Source: Bacteroidota bacterium (GTDB lineage: Bacteria; Bacteroidota; Bacteroidia; UBA8524). Taken from it: a stretch of 64,000 nt of DNA. This document shows positions 8,363 through 18,093 of this stretch, piece after piece (the stretch's first letter is position 1; each line of letters begins with the position of its first letter). Location of the stretch: NCBI GenBank assembly GCA_008933805.1, contig WBUH01000004.1, positions 1 through 64,000 on the forward strand, read 5' to 3'. The notes under the pieces were generated by a model. The model worked only from the letters and a program-made list of their open reading frames with translations. It was not told the DNA's origin and did no database searches. The translations under genes and the position numbers were made by a program.

Positions 8363-8965
8363 ATGCATCGCATTTATAAACCACTGTTTCTGTGCAGCTT
8401 GATAGTCCTTTGCAAGGCACTATCGGCGCAACCTTTTAAGCGCGGCAACTTTGCTCTTGGCTAGGCACACCAAACCCAATTGCTCGGAAAAAGCACCGCG
8501 TTTGAAAATATCTACGGCATAAATGCCTCCTACTTTTTAACAGACAGATGGTCGATGGAGTACAGCATCTCGTACGTGGTAGACCCATTTGGACCTAATT
8601 ATTTTAAGCTGTATGGTGGTGGGGCTGTAGCAGGCTTTGGTGCTATATATGCTTCTAACAACAACTTTGATGACGGCTATTGGGCACTGCTACTTCTTAC
8701 GGCAGTAATTCCTGAAGGGGTAAGTTACCATATCCCCATCAACGACAATGTGGCGATAAGCCCCTATGTAAATTTACTTACAGTTGATTTATCAAGTACC
8801 TATTGGCGCATGAGTAACACCTTGGGTGCACGCGTTAATTTGGTTGTAAAAGATAAACTGAACCTTGCGCCCTTTGCCTACACCACTGTTCAATACAGAG
8901 GCAACTCAGTAGGCGGCAGTGTGGGTGGTTTTGGTGTGGGAGCTATGGCTCGCTGGGTGTTTTAG
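8363..8965 (+). pseudogene. Outer-membrane beta-barrel protein gene interrupted by an amber codon
   Basis: ATG 8363 opens a frame with a clear signal peptide (FLCSLIVLCKALSA followed by Q), which reaches TAG at 8462-8464 (codon 34). The same frame then runs open to 8965 with alternating amphipathic strands, many Tyr/Gly residues, and a terminal ARWVF ending in Phe, as in outer-membrane barrels. One base change (for example TGG to TAG) would explain the break. It may be a recent pseudogene, a sequencing error, or read-through. The function of the intact form is unknown. Confidence 0.75.
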
Positions 8966-9007
8966 AACTTTACCCCAACATTTTCACAATACAATAATCC
9001 TTTAGAT

Positions 9008-9039
9008 AAAGCCCTCACTTGAAATCAAGTGAGGGTTTT
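9008..9039. terminator. Bidirectional terminator
   Basis: Perfect stem CCCTCACTTGA (9012-9022) with TCAAGTGAGGG (9025-9035), flanked by A-rich sequence on the left and T-rich on the right. It lies between the convergent barrel gene and the VOC gene. Confidence 0.8.
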
Positions 9040-9046
9040 ATAGGAA

Positions 9047-9412
9047 TTAACCCATTGAGTGAAAAGCCACACGGTTACCTTCGGTATCCATAAATATGGC
9101 CATGTGTCCGTTTTCGCCAATAGATGTTTTTGGCATAAGTACTTTACCTCCTGCTGTTTCTACACGGTTTAAGGGAGTATTAAGATCATCACCGCCATTC
9201 AGGTACACCAAAGCACCTTCAGCGTTTGGTTTATTACCGTCGCCGTGAGTGATACAACCGCCAACACCTTGTTGGTCGCTCGGAAAAAATGCCATTTTAA
9301 TACCTTGCATATCCATTTCTTGCATCTCGGTATTAAATACTTTGCCGTAAAAATCTTTTGCGCGCTCGAAATTGTTGGTGGGTAGTTCGAACCAGTTAAT
9401 TGCGTTTGCCAT
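9047..9412 (-). CDS. VOC-family (glyoxalase/bleomycin resistance-like) protein
   Basis: 121 residues, a single vicinal-oxygen-chelate module of two beta-alpha-beta-beta-beta units: INWFELPTNNFERAKDFY at the start and HMAIFMDTEGNRVAFHS at the end. Short VOC proteins of this kind work as dimers in varied metal-dependent reactions or bind small molecules. The substrate is not predictable. It is divergent from the gene at 9580. Confidence 0.85.
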   Translation of the reverse strand: MANAINWFELPTNNFERAKDFYGKVFNTEMQEMDMQGIKMAFFPSDQQGVGGCITHGDGNKPNAEGALVYLNGGDDLNTPLNRVETAGGKVLMPKTSIGENGHMAIFMDTEGNRVAFHSMG

Positions 9413-9498
9413 AGTTTTTTTGTTTTAAAATTAGTTGTTTGATTTTGATGAAGCAAAGGTATTTGCCCGATAAATTGAATACTGTTAAAAAAAGTAAA

Positions 9499-9534
9499 AA
9501 ACGTATATTTCAAAACTAACTATAAAACGTATAT
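9499..9534. repeat. Direct repeat AAACGTATAT x2 in a divergent intergenic region
   Basis: AAACGTATAT at 9499-9508 and again at 9525-9534, 26 bases apart, in AT-rich DNA between the VOC gene (minus) and the 9580 gene (plus). Position and spacing would suit a regulator binding site, but no regulator is adjacent. Confidence 0.4.
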
Positions 9535-9579
9535 ATAATTGATAAACAATATATTATTATTGAATTTTATATGTTTTAA

Positions 9580-11040
9580 ATGGCTAAACATCAAGAGCTT
9601 TTTACCCTAATAAAGTCATTAAGTCGTAATGAAAAACGTTACTTTAAGCTGTATTGCGGCAGCATGGGCGATGGCAGCAATTACCTACGGCTGTTTAATT
9701 CAATTGACAAACAAGCACAATACAATGGCGCTTCGCTAAAAAGGGAGTTTGCAGGTGAAACATTTGCTAAACAGCTTCACACAACAAAAAACTACTTGCG
9801 GGTATTGATTCTTAAAAGTCTTCGAGATTTTCATGCAGGTATCTCTAAAAATGCAGAGTTGAAAGATTTATTGCGAAACGTTGAAATACTGTTTAATAAA
9901 GAGTTGTTCGACCTTTGCAAGAGTGAACTTTCTCGTGCTGAAAAACTGGCCGCTGAATATGAACTGAATGCCGGAATGTTTGAAGTACTGGAGTGGAAGC
10001 GCAGGATTGAGCAGCAGGCACACCCCAATAGTTTTGAACTGTTTGAAAGCACTTTGGTAAGACAACAACAGGCTATTGAGGCACTTTTTACAACAAACCG
10101 GTATTGGCAGCTTACCAACAACTTAACGGCGCGACTTTCGGCCGGAAAAACTCCCGATAGTCCTTATGACAATCTGCTGAACGATGCCTCCAATGCCCGA
10201 ACCATTGAAGAAAAGGTGCTCCATTATAATTCGCTTTACTTTAAGCACCTCGTCGCAGGTAAACCATCCGACGCTGAAGCTTCGCTATTTACGTTGTTGG
10301 CTTTACTCGAAGAAAACCCCAAACACCTGCAACACAATATGAGTTTATACGCCTCATCGGCCAATAACCTTATTAGTTTTCTTGTGTTTATGAAAAAGTA
10401 TGACGCTGCATTGCAACTAATAGCCCGTGCAAAGGCCAACTACCAACAATGGAAACTGGTGAGCGAGAACAAAACCTTGTTGAAGCAACTGCTGCGTACC
10501 TATAATATTGAGCTTGAAATATACCGCGATGGTAAAAACTACACCGCTCAAAAAGATTACCTTGAGAATATAGATGCCTTTATTATAGAAAACGAAGGCA
10601 AAATGCCGCCTGAATATTTGTTGTCGTTCAGCTTTCAATTGGCCTATATAAATTTTATGCGCAAAGATTACAGCCGGGCATTGTATTGGGTGAACAGGGT
10701 GTTGAACAATCGGTTTGAAGGGCAACGCTCGGATTTGCAAATACAAGTTCGCCTGCTAAATCTGATGATTCATTTTGAGCAGCAAAACATATTTGTATTA
10801 CGCCACTTTGTTGATAGCACCAAACGGTATGTGAACAAAGTAGCCGTAATACAACCGCACGAACTGACATTGTTAAAATTCTTTTCTAAAATCGGGCAGG
10901 CATTCCCCAATCAGTACAAAGCCCTGTTTGCCGATTTGTATTCACAATTGTTTCCTGCAAATACCGATGCAGAAACACCTTCAACAGTGCTGGAGTTTAT
11001 TGATTATAAAACTTGGATTGAAGAAAAGACAGCTTCTTGA
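9580..11040 (+). CDS. Conserved hypothetical protein, helical repeat type
   Basis: 486 residues, no signal peptide and no membrane segment. Almost entirely alpha-helical in character, with repeated Leu/Ala/Tyr patterns suggesting TPR-like helical pairs. The N-terminus (LFTLIKSLSRNEKRYFKLYC) resembles uncharacterised Bacteroidota proteins. No catalytic motif is recognisable. It probably acts as a cytosolic scaffold or regulator, but this is a guess. The upstream region is very AT-rich and carries the direct repeat at 9499-9534. Confidence 0.75.
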   Translation: MAKHQELFTLIKSLSRNEKRYFKLYCGSMGDGSNYLRLFNSIDKQAQYNGASLKREFAGETFAKQLHTTKNYLRVLILKSLRDFHAGISKNAELKDLLRNVEILFNKELFDLCKSELSRAEKLAAEYELNAGMFEVLEWKRRIEQQAHPNSFELFESTLVRQQQAIEALFTTNRYWQLTNNLTARLSAGKTPDSPYDNLLNDASNARTIEEKVLHYNSLYFKHLVAGKPSDAEASLFTLLALLEENPKHLQHNMSLYASSANNLISFLVFMKKYDAALQLIARAKANYQQWKLVSENKTLLKQLLRTYNIELEIYRDGKNYTAQKDYLENIDAFIIENEGKMPPEYLLSFSFQLAYINFMRKDYSRALYWVNRVLNNRFEGQRSDLQIQVRLLNLMIHFEQQNIFVLRHFVDSTKRYVNKVAVIQPHELTLLKFFSKIGQAFPNQYKALFADLYSQLFPANTDAETPSTVLEFIDYKTWIEEKTAS

Positions 11041-11316
11041 TTTAAGCAAAAGCCACCCCTCTGCGCATCGGGGGCTAATGATGACAGAGGGGCCTAAGGA
11101 AAAAGCTCTTAACCTAACCTACCTTAGTATTTCTAACCAATTTAAGAAGGCTTTTGCTTCATTCTTGCAAATGATACCTCTATGACCATTGAAAGAAAAC
11201 ACTTGTTGCATCGGCAAAATAATTTGACAAAAAAAATTCTATCTTGCTTGTAAACCTTTCACAAACTTTCCAGTCAAAAAAAACAAAACCACCCCAAGGG
11301 GTAAAACCTATCACCT

Positions 11317-13020
11317 ATGAACAGACGGGATTTTTTAACCAAACACATAAAAACAGCTACAACTGCGCTGGCGGTGGATGGTAACCAGCCGGGTAAAAAG
11401 CCAGAGGAAATGTACCAAAACCAAACGCTACCAACCGACCTTGAGTTAGCAGCCACCGGTGTAAGTACGTTTACCGGAACTTGGACACCGGCACTGGCAG
11501 CCCATTTATTGCGCCGTGCAGGTTTTGGGTTTAATAAACAAATGCTGGATGCTGCGGTAACTGCCGGTATGAATGCCACGGTTGATGCCCTGCTGAATGT
11601 GAACACCACTCCCCCCTCTCCCCCGCTTAATAATTATAGTACTGCACAAAACAACGACCCCAATGTGCCTTTGGGGCAAACGTGGGTAACTGCCGCACCT
11701 GACCCGAATTTCAATTTCCAGCGTGAACAATCGTTGCGCTCATGGTGGACGGGGTTGATGCTGCAGGACGGAACAGTGCGGGAAAAAATGACCTTGTTTT
11801 GGCACAACCACTTTGCAACTGAGCTGAATATTTACGGCGATGCCCATTATGGCTATAAGCATCTTGCCTTGTTGCGCAGTTTTGCTACGGGAAACTTTAA
11901 AGATTTTGTGAAGGCAGTAACTACCGACCCTGCTATGTTGCGTTACCTGAACGGAAACGTAAATACAAAAACTGCCCCCGATGAAAACTACGCCCGCGAA
12001 TTGCAGGAGCTGTTTACACTGGGTAAAGGACCCGATAGTAAGTACACCGAGGCTGATGTGAAAGCCGCTGCCCGCGTGCTTACCGGATGGCGAGACAGCC
12101 GCACCAGTATAAACTCGTTTTTTGATAATACCCGCCACGATACCGGAAACAAACAGTTCTCATCGTTTTATAATAACAAAACCATTACGGGTAAAACGGG
12201 AGCAGCCGGAGCGCAAGAAACCGACGAACTGATTGAAATGATTTTTGAGCACAACGAGGTGGCTCGTTTCATTTGCCGTAAGCTGTACAAGTTTTTTGTG
12301 TACTATGTGATTGACCAAGACATTGAAAACAATGTGATTATCCCGATGGCTACTGAATTTGTGGCTAATAATTGGGAAATAAAACCTGTATTGGCATTGC
12401 TGTTTAAGAGCGAACACTTTTATGATGCCTACAACCACGGATGCGTGATAAAACCACCCACGGATTTTAACATAGGCTTGCTACGCCAATTTAATGTAAG
12501 CATTCCCGCACCTGATGTGCCCACAGAGTACCAATTTTTAAACTACCTGTGGGGAGTGAATGCTTTGATGCAGCAAAGTCCGCTTGACCCACCTAACGTT
12601 GCAGGTTGGCCCGCTTACTATCAAGAGCCGCAATACCATGAGTTATGGATAAACAGCGACACCCTGCCCAAGCGTAACCAAATAAGCGATTTGATGGTGC
12701 TGCTGGGCTACAAACGCAACGGCCATACATTGATAATTGATTCAATTGCCTTTGCCGACCAGTTTACCGACGCTGCCGACCCTAATAAACTGATTGATAA
12801 CACCCTGCTAATGCTGTTTAGCATAGGGATATCGCAAACACAGAAAGATTTTCTGAAATCGATACTGCTTTCGGGGCAATCGTCAGACCACTATTGGAGC
12901 GACGTTTGGAATACCTATAAATCTACTCCCGGTGACACCAATAATACCAACATGGTGAAAACCCGCCTGCAAACTATGTTTAAGTACCTGATGAATTTGG
13001 CCGAGTACCAGTTATCATAA
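11317..13020 (+). CDS. DUF1800 domain-containing protein
   Basis: 567 residues. DUF1800 features: AAHLLRRAGFGFNKQMLDAAV near the N-terminus, LFWHNHFATEL, and NYARELQELFTLG. The N-terminus MNRRDFLTK carries a Tat-like twin Arg, but the next 25 residues (TATTALAVDGNQPGKK) are not a proper hydrophobic core. It is followed 24 bases later by a DUF1501 gene; this pair recurs across bacteria and is thought to be exported, but no biochemical function is established. Confidence 0.88.
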   Translation: MNRRDFLTKHIKTATTALAVDGNQPGKKPEEMYQNQTLPTDLELAATGVSTFTGTWTPALAAHLLRRAGFGFNKQMLDAAVTAGMNATVDALLNVNTTPPSPPLNNYSTAQNNDPNVPLGQTWVTAAPDPNFNFQREQSLRSWWTGLMLQDGTVREKMTLFWHNHFATELNIYGDAHYGYKHLALLRSFATGNFKDFVKAVTTDPAMLRYLNGNVNTKTAPDENYARELQELFTLGKGPDSKYTEADVKAAARVLTGWRDSRTSINSFFDNTRHDTGNKQFSSFYNNKTITGKTGAAGAQETDELIEMIFEHNEVARFICRKLYKFFVYYVIDQDIENNVIIPMATEFVANNWEIKPVLALLFKSEHFYDAYNHGCVIKPPTDFNIGLLRQFNVSIPAPDVPTEYQFLNYLWGVNALMQQSPLDPPNVAGWPAYYQEPQYHELWINSDTLPKRNQISDLMVLLGYKRNGHTLIIDSIAFADQFTDAADPNKLIDNTLLMLFSIGISQTQKDFLKSILLSGQSSDHYWSDVWNTYKSTPGDTNNTNMVKTRLQTMFKYLMNLAEYQLS

Positions 13021-13044
13021 CCCACTTTAATACGCATTATCATT

Positions 13045-14631
13045 ATGAAAAGAAGGGATTTTATAAAAACTACCGCCCCTGCTGCACTTGCACCCTTTGT
13101 GGTGAACGGGTTGCCGATGAAGGCTTTTGGAGCTTCGCCCCTATTGAGCCTGATGGCACAAAGCAGCAGTCTTAACGGACGGGTGCTGGTACTTATACAA
13201 CTGAACGGCGGTAACGACGGTTTGAATACTGTGATACCGCTTGACCAATATAGCAACCTATCAAATGCCAGAGCCAACGTATTGATACCCGATAACAAAG
13301 TATTGAAACTTAGCGGCCACGCTGCTACAGGGTTTCACCCGGCTATGGCAGGACTACGCACGATGTTTGATAACGGCTTGATGAGTGTAGTGCAGGATGT
13401 GGGCTACCCCAATCCCAACTTTTCTCATTTCCGTGCCACTGATATCTGGCTCACAGGTTCAGAAAGTAACCAATATTTAGATAGCGGCTGGCTGGGACGT
13501 TTCTTAGACGGACAATATCCCGGTTTCCCTGATAACTATCCGAGTGTTGATATGCCCGACCCATTGGCACTGCAAATAGGCTCGGTGGTTTCACCCGGTT
13601 TCCAAGGGCCTGATGTAAGTATGGGAATGGCCATCAGCAACCCCGATAGCTTTTACCAACTGATAACAGGCACTACCGACCCTGCACCCAACACACCTGC
13701 AGGCCATGAGCTAACCTATGTACGGTTGGTTAATCAACAAACCCAAAAATACTCTACAGCCATAAAAGCTGCCGCCGATTTGGCAACCAATAAATCAACT
13801 CTTTACCCAAGCAACAACAGCCTTGCCGACCAATTAAAGATTGTGGCGCGGTTGGTTGCGGGCGGGCTAAAAACACCCGTGTACATGACCAGTATAGGAG
13901 GGTTTGACACACACTCAGCCCAAGTGAGTACCACAGGCGGTAACGAAACAGGGTTTCATGCCAACTTGTTGAAACAAGTATCTGAGGCCATTTTTGCCTT
14001 TCAGGATGATTTGAAATTGCTGGGCGTTGATGATAAGGTAGCCGGTATGACTTTTAGTGAATTTGGCCGCCGTATTAAGTCAAACGCCAGTTTGGGTACC
14101 GACCACGGTGCTGCTGCGCCTTTGCTGGTATTTGGCAAAGGAGTGAACCCCGGTATTGTGGGCAACAACCCCACTATTCCGGCCAGTGTATCGGTAAACG
14201 ATAATGTGCCGATGCAAAACGATTTTCGTAGTGTTTATACCAGCGTGCTAGCTGATTGGTTCGAAATCAGCGCCGCGGACATAAATGCTGCTATGCTGCA
14301 AACGTTTCCCATATTGCCCATCTTCAAAAAATCGGGCAGTAACAGTGTACAAACCGCAGCACTATTCTCGGGTGGCTTAAAACTAAGCCAAAACTATCCT
14401 AACCCCGCCGTTACCGAAACTGAAATTGAGTTTTTTACGGAAGGGGGAGCCGCTTTGTTGAAACTATATGACAACATGGGGCGCGAGGTGAGCACGATAG
14501 CCGAGGGTACTTACGGGTATGGCAAGCACAAGGTGAGGCTGAATGTGAGCGACCTTGCACCCGGTAATTATTACTACCAACTGCGCAATGGGGGAGCGCA
14601 GCAAACCCGCCACTTGGTGGTATATCGCTAG
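13045..14631 (+). CDS. DUF1501 domain-containing protein with T9SS C-terminal sorting domain
   Basis: 528 residues. Tat-like signal (MKRRDFIKTTAPAALAPF), DUF1501 core with VLIQLNGGNDGLNTVIP, SHFRATDIW, GFDTHSAQ and MTFSEFGRR. These belong to the alkaline-phosphatase/sulfatase-like superfamily. The last 80 or so residues form a Por/T9SS type A sorting domain (LSQNYPNPAVTETEIEF ... APGNYYYQL ... HLVVYR), predicting secretion through the type IX system and cell-surface attachment. Operonic with the DUF1800 gene. Confidence 0.9.
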   Translation: MKRRDFIKTTAPAALAPFVVNGLPMKAFGASPLLSLMAQSSSLNGRVLVLIQLNGGNDGLNTVIPLDQYSNLSNARANVLIPDNKVLKLSGHAATGFHPAMAGLRTMFDNGLMSVVQDVGYPNPNFSHFRATDIWLTGSESNQYLDSGWLGRFLDGQYPGFPDNYPSVDMPDPLALQIGSVVSPGFQGPDVSMGMAISNPDSFYQLITGTTDPAPNTPAGHELTYVRLVNQQTQKYSTAIKAAADLATNKSTLYPSNNSLADQLKIVARLVAGGLKTPVYMTSIGGFDTHSAQVSTTGGNETGFHANLLKQVSEAIFAFQDDLKLLGVDDKVAGMTFSEFGRRIKSNASLGTDHGAAAPLLVFGKGVNPGIVGNNPTIPASVSVNDNVPMQNDFRSVYTSVLADWFEISAADINAAMLQTFPILPIFKKSGSNSVQTAALFSGGLKLSQNYPNPAVTETEIEFFTEGGAALLKLYDNMGREVSTIAEGTYGYGKHKVRLNVSDLAPGNYYYQLRNGGAQQTRHLVVYR

Positions 14632-14755
14632 TCTATTATTCTTTCAAATAATAGCGAGTTTATTGATTGAGGTTGTCGTACTAAGCCGCGGCAGCCTCTT
14701 TTCATTTTTACTGTTTAAGGGAGAGTTTGATTTAACCTTAAAGTGTATTGGTTGA

Positions 14756-15427
14756 TTAACCCTTTGATGCCAACTCTTGTTGCAGTGTAGATACTTGTGC
14801 GGGCAATTCCTTTTCCATTTCGTGTACAATATTCAGCAACGCTTCGCTTTGCAGTAAATCCAGTTCAGGCTGAGCTGCCCGCTGCAATATGCGGTTGATA
14901 GAATATAAGAAGCTCTCGTCTTTAACGTAATACTGCATATACTGCGATTCCAGAAAACCATTCCAAAAATTGCTGAAACGGCCTTTGCCTTCTTTGCCGC
15001 TGTGCGCCAAAAACTCAATAACAGTATCAAGCTGCACATTTTGTAATGATGCGTAAAACTCATCCAGCTTTTGGGGGTGATGTTGTATCAGCACTCTATC
15101 CAGCAACACTTCAAACAAAATATGGCTTAGAAACCACAAACGTTGGTTATGCCGCGGAAAGTTATGCAGCGCAAACAACTCATCAAGGCGGGATGTTTGG
15201 TGCTTAAAAAATGTTGAATTGTGAAACCTTGCGTCGGTATGATAATGCTGTTGGCTGCCCTTGTTCAACTGGTGAAGCGTAGGGTGCACGTCGCTGTCAA
15301 AATCAAGGTGGATATTGATGCGTTTAGCTCCATCGGCCACCCTTGCAAAATCAGGCATCAGCAACCCTGCATTGTAATAATGATTTTCGGGCTGGTGGTC
15401 AAAAAAGTAATGGGCGAAGTAGTTCAA
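14756..15427 (-). CDS. ACP phosphodiesterase-like (AcpH-family) protein
   Basis: 223 residues, mostly helical. The N-terminus MNYFAHYFFD and GLLMPDFARV recall the start of AcpH-type proteins (MNYLAHL... GNLLGDF), which hydrolyse the phosphopantetheine arm from acyl carrier protein; HD-like His/Asp pairs occur along the chain. The match is partial, and this may be a Bacteroidota-specific relative with another role. Confidence 0.55.
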   Translation of the reverse strand: MNYFAHYFFDHQPENHYYNAGLLMPDFARVADGAKRINIHLDFDSDVHPTLHQLNKGSQQHYHTDARFHNSTFFKHQTSRLDELFALHNFPRHNQRLWFLSHILFEVLLDRVLIQHHPQKLDEFYASLQNVQLDTVIEFLAHSGKEGKGRFSNFWNGFLESQYMQYYVKDESFLYSINRILQRAAQPELDLLQSEALLNIVHEMEKELPAQVSTLQQELASKG

Positions 15428-15500
15428 TGAAGAGGGGCTTTTAGCAATTAGCTTCCGGCCTTTAGCAAACAGCTAAAGGCCAAAAGCAAATAGCTGTTAA

Positions 15501-16736
15501 TTATGCAGTAGCCGTAAGTTTTTTGCGCAAGTTGGTATCCAACAAGCTCAAAAAGTCTTCGGTGTACATGTAGTGTTCAGGTTTGGTATCGTTACCGTAA
15601 ATGCACATTGCCAAATCTTTGGTCATGTGGCCGGCTTCAACAGTTTCAACACACACTTCTTCAAGGGCATGGCAGAATTTCACCAACGCATCGTTACCAT
15701 CCAACTGGCCACGGAACTCAAGGCCGCGTGTCCATGCAAAAATGCTTGCAATGGGGTTAGTACTGGTTTTGTTTCCTTTTTGGTGTTCGCGGTAGTGACG
15801 GGTAACTGTACCGTGTGCAGCTTCAGCTTCCATTGTTTTACCATCAGGGGTAACAAGGGTACTGGTCATCAAACCTAGTGAACCGAAACCTTGGGCAACA
15901 GTATCGCTTTGCACGTCACCGTCGTAGTTTTTACAAGCCCATACAAAGTTACCGTTCCATTTAAGTGCACTGGCTACCATGTCATCAATCAAACGATGCT
16001 CATAAGTAATGCCTGCAGCCTTAAATTTATCTTTATACTCTGCTTGGTATATCTCTTCAAAAATATCTTTAAAACGGCCGTCGTATTTCTTTAAGATGGT
16101 GTTTTTGGTGCTAAGGTATAAAGGCCATCCTTTGCGCAACGCTTGTCCGAAACAAGCGTGGGCAAACCCGCGTATTGATTCGTCGGTATTATACATAGCA
16201 AGGGCTACACCGTCTCCTTTGAAATTATATACCTCAAAACTTTGAGGGGCGCTTCCGTCTTCGGGTGTAAAAGTTAGGGTAAGCTTACCTTTACCCTTAG
16301 TAACCAAATCCGTAGCACGGTATTGGTCGCCAAAACCATGACGGCCAACGCAAATAGGGGCAGTCCAATTGGGCACCAAACGAGGTACGTTTTGGCACAC
16401 GATAGGCTCGCGGAAAATAGTACCGTCCAAAATATTACGGATAGTACCGTTTGGCGATTTCCACATTTGCTTCAAGTTAAACTCTTTCACACGCTCCTCA
16501 TCAGGGGTAATGGTAGCGCATTTAATACCCACATGGTGCTCTAATATAGCATGGGCTGCATCAACGGTTACTTGGTCGTTGGTAGCATCACGGTGCTCAA
16601 TGCCCAAATCGTAGTACTTAATATCCACGTCGATATAAGGAAGTATCAGTTTGTCTTTGATAAACTTCCATATAATGCGGGTCATTTCATCGCCATCCAT
16701 CTCCACCACGGGGTTGGCCACCTTTATTTTTTCCAT
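15501..16736 (-). CDS. icd: Isocitrate dehydrogenase, NADP-dependent (subfamily II)
   Basis: Oxidative decarboxylation of isocitrate to 2-oxoglutarate in the TCA cycle, producing NADPH. 411 residues, matching the eukaryote-like homodimeric class rather than the E. coli class. Visible: [16 protein letters not shown] start, [20 protein letters not shown] substrate loop, GRHGFGDQY, and the metal-binding region [11 protein letters not shown] followed by [22 protein letters not shown] preference is inferred from the family. A good promoter lies just upstream (16787-16816). Confidence 0.96.
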   Translation of the reverse strand: MEKIKVANPVVEMDGDEMTRIIWKFIKDKLILPYIDVDIKYYDLGIEHRDATNDQVTVDAAHAILEHHVGIKCATITPDEERVKEFNLKQMWKSPNGTIRNILDGTIFREPIVCQNVPRLVPNWTAPICVGRHGFGDQYRATDLVTKGKGKLTLTFTPEDGSAPQSFEVYNFKGDGVALAMYNTDESIRGFAHACFGQALRKGWPLYLSTKNTILKKYDGRFKDIFEEIYQAEYKDKFKAAGITYEHRLIDDMVASALKWNGNFVWACKNYDGDVQSDTVAQGFGSLGLMTSTLVTPDGKTMEAEAAHGTVTRHYREHQKGNKTSTNPIASIFAWTRGLEFRGQLDGNDALVKFCHALEEVCVETVEAGHMTKDLAMCIYGNDTKPEHYMYTEDFLSLLDTNLRKKLTATA

Positions 16737-16786
16737 GCTGTTTATATTTTTTACTTGGTTAAAAAATCTGTTTCGTAATTCCTATG

Positions 16787-16816
16787 CAAACTTATAAGAA
16801 TAAGCTGTTATATCAA
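16787..16816 (-). promoter_or_regulatory. Promoter of icd
   Basis: On the minus strand TTG (16816-16814), 19 bases, then TAAGTTTG (16794-16787). This matches the Bacteroidota -33/-7 consensus TTG-N19-TAnnTTTG and lies about 50 bases upstream of the icd start codon. Confidence 0.65.
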
Positions 16817-16820
16817 ACGT

Positions 16821-17390
16821 TCAGGGCATTTCTTCGGTTAGTTGTTCATTCTTAAAGGGTATCCGCTTACCGTCTTTTTTTGCAACAATCCAAGCGTCCT
16901 TAAAGCCCATTTCGCGCACGTCTTTTAAAAACGTTCTAGCCATGTCCAGTTCTCTAAATCTTCCCAAGGTCATCTTAGCATACCCTTCGTCCTCTACCCC
17001 TCTTAAATCGGCCAGATTTTTTTTGTATTTCGCTAAATCAAAATTTTTAAAAGCACCAATTTGAACTTCGTAAAATACACCTGTAACTGTATTACTGTTT
17101 TCTAACAAAAGTTCGTTTGCTTTTACCAAACTATCATTTGCCTTTTTTAAACTATCAAATGCAACTGTGTTATGTAATTGTTTTACTTGAACAGAATCTA
17201 CCCCTGCCCCAATTGTGATTTTTTTGAGTGCCGGAAACCTGTCTTGCAAAAACGGAAAATACAATACCGCCCCTACTACAGCCACCACAAATAAAAAAAG
17301 AGCAAACCGCCCCACTATACTTGGCTCTTTATCGCCTTTGGGGTGTTCTATTTCTCCTTCTATTTCAAATTTTTGCAGGTCCATGGGCAA
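16821..17390 (-). CDS. SPOR-like domain membrane protein
   Basis: 189 residues. Short cytosolic N-terminus, one TM helix (about 27-47, FALFLFVVAVVGAVLYFPFL), a coiled-coil-prone linker, and a C-terminal SPOR-like domain starting FYEVQIGAFKNFDLAKYKKN. SPOR domains bind glycan strands lacking stem peptides, usually at division sites. A role at the cell envelope or septum is likely; the partner is unknown. Confidence 0.75.
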   Translation of the reverse strand: MPMDLQKFEIEGEIEHPKGDKEPSIVGRFALFLFVVAVVGAVLYFPFLQDRFPALKKITIGAGVDSVQVKQLHNTVAFDSLKKANDSLVKANELLLENSNTVTGVFYEVQIGAFKNFDLAKYKKNLADLRGVEDEGYAKMTLGRFRELDMARTFLKDVREMGFKDAWIVAKKDGKRIPFKNEQLTEEMP

Positions 17391-17538
17391 CGATTTTCAA
17401 ACCTACGGTGTTTTGCCTTTAAAAACCAACCTCCGCTCTCCACCGTTTTGGCTTGCATTGTTGAAAACCAATGCAGTATATTGCTAAGCAGTACACACTT
17501 TTATTGTGGAATAGTTTTTGGAGGTATTACATAGATTA

Positions 17539-18018
17539 ATGAAAAACACGATTAAAATAGTTGCCTTATTTGTAATGGCTGCATCAGCGGTTTCCTTTAA
17601 TTTTAAAGAGGAGCCAATGGAAGAATTGAAGTGGAATACTTGGAATACAGGTTACCCTTTGATACGCAGCAAGGATAAAATAGGCTTAATAGATGTGTAT
17701 ACTGATTGGTGCGGTTGGTGCAAAAGAATGGACAAAGACACCTATGCTAAAAAGGAAATCATAGACAAGATTAACAAAGATTTTGTGCCTATTAAGTTTA
17801 ACCCTGAAGCTCAAGGTGTTTATTACATCGATAGTACTGCATACAGTGGCCCGCAGCTTTACGCTATGTTATCAAATAACAGCCCATCGGGTTACCCTAC
17901 TACGTACTTCTTAATCCCTAAGGATGACGTTACATACATCCAAATTGTGGCGGGTTACCACAATGCTGAAGGTTTCAGTAAAATTTTGGATCAAATAAAA
18001 TCAGGCGCTACAAAATAA
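17539..18018 (+). CDS. Exported thioredoxin-fold protein
   Basis: 159 residues from ATG 17539, chosen because it gives a clean signal peptide (KNTIKIVALFVMAASAVSF); an upstream TTG at 17518 would add seven residues. The redox motif WCGWCK sits in YTDWCGWCKRMDKDTY, and a cis-Pro region is in SGYPTTYFL. It resembles DUF255/thioredoxin_7 proteins acting as periplasmic disulfide reductases or oxidases. GGAGG occurs at 17520-17524, rather far (14 bases) from the ATG. Confidence 0.85.
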   Translation: MKNTIKIVALFVMAASAVSFNFKEEPMEELKWNTWNTGYPLIRSKDKIGLIDVYTDWCGWCKRMDKDTYAKKEIIDKINKDFVPIKFNPEAQGVYYIDSTAYSGPQLYAMLSNNSPSGYPTTYFLIPKDDVTYIQIVAGYHNAEGFSKILDQIKSGATK

Positions 18019-18093
18019 TTTCGGTAGCCTCCCCCTCTATATAAACTTTTTATTGAGATTGGTTTTTCGGCATTGTGCCCTTAAATTAGCACT

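Noticed and set aside
11056-11092. Terminator after the 9580 gene (CCCCTCTG/CAGAGGGG)
   Set aside because: The stem is 8 bases with a 21-base loop and no T run; too weak to list as a feature.
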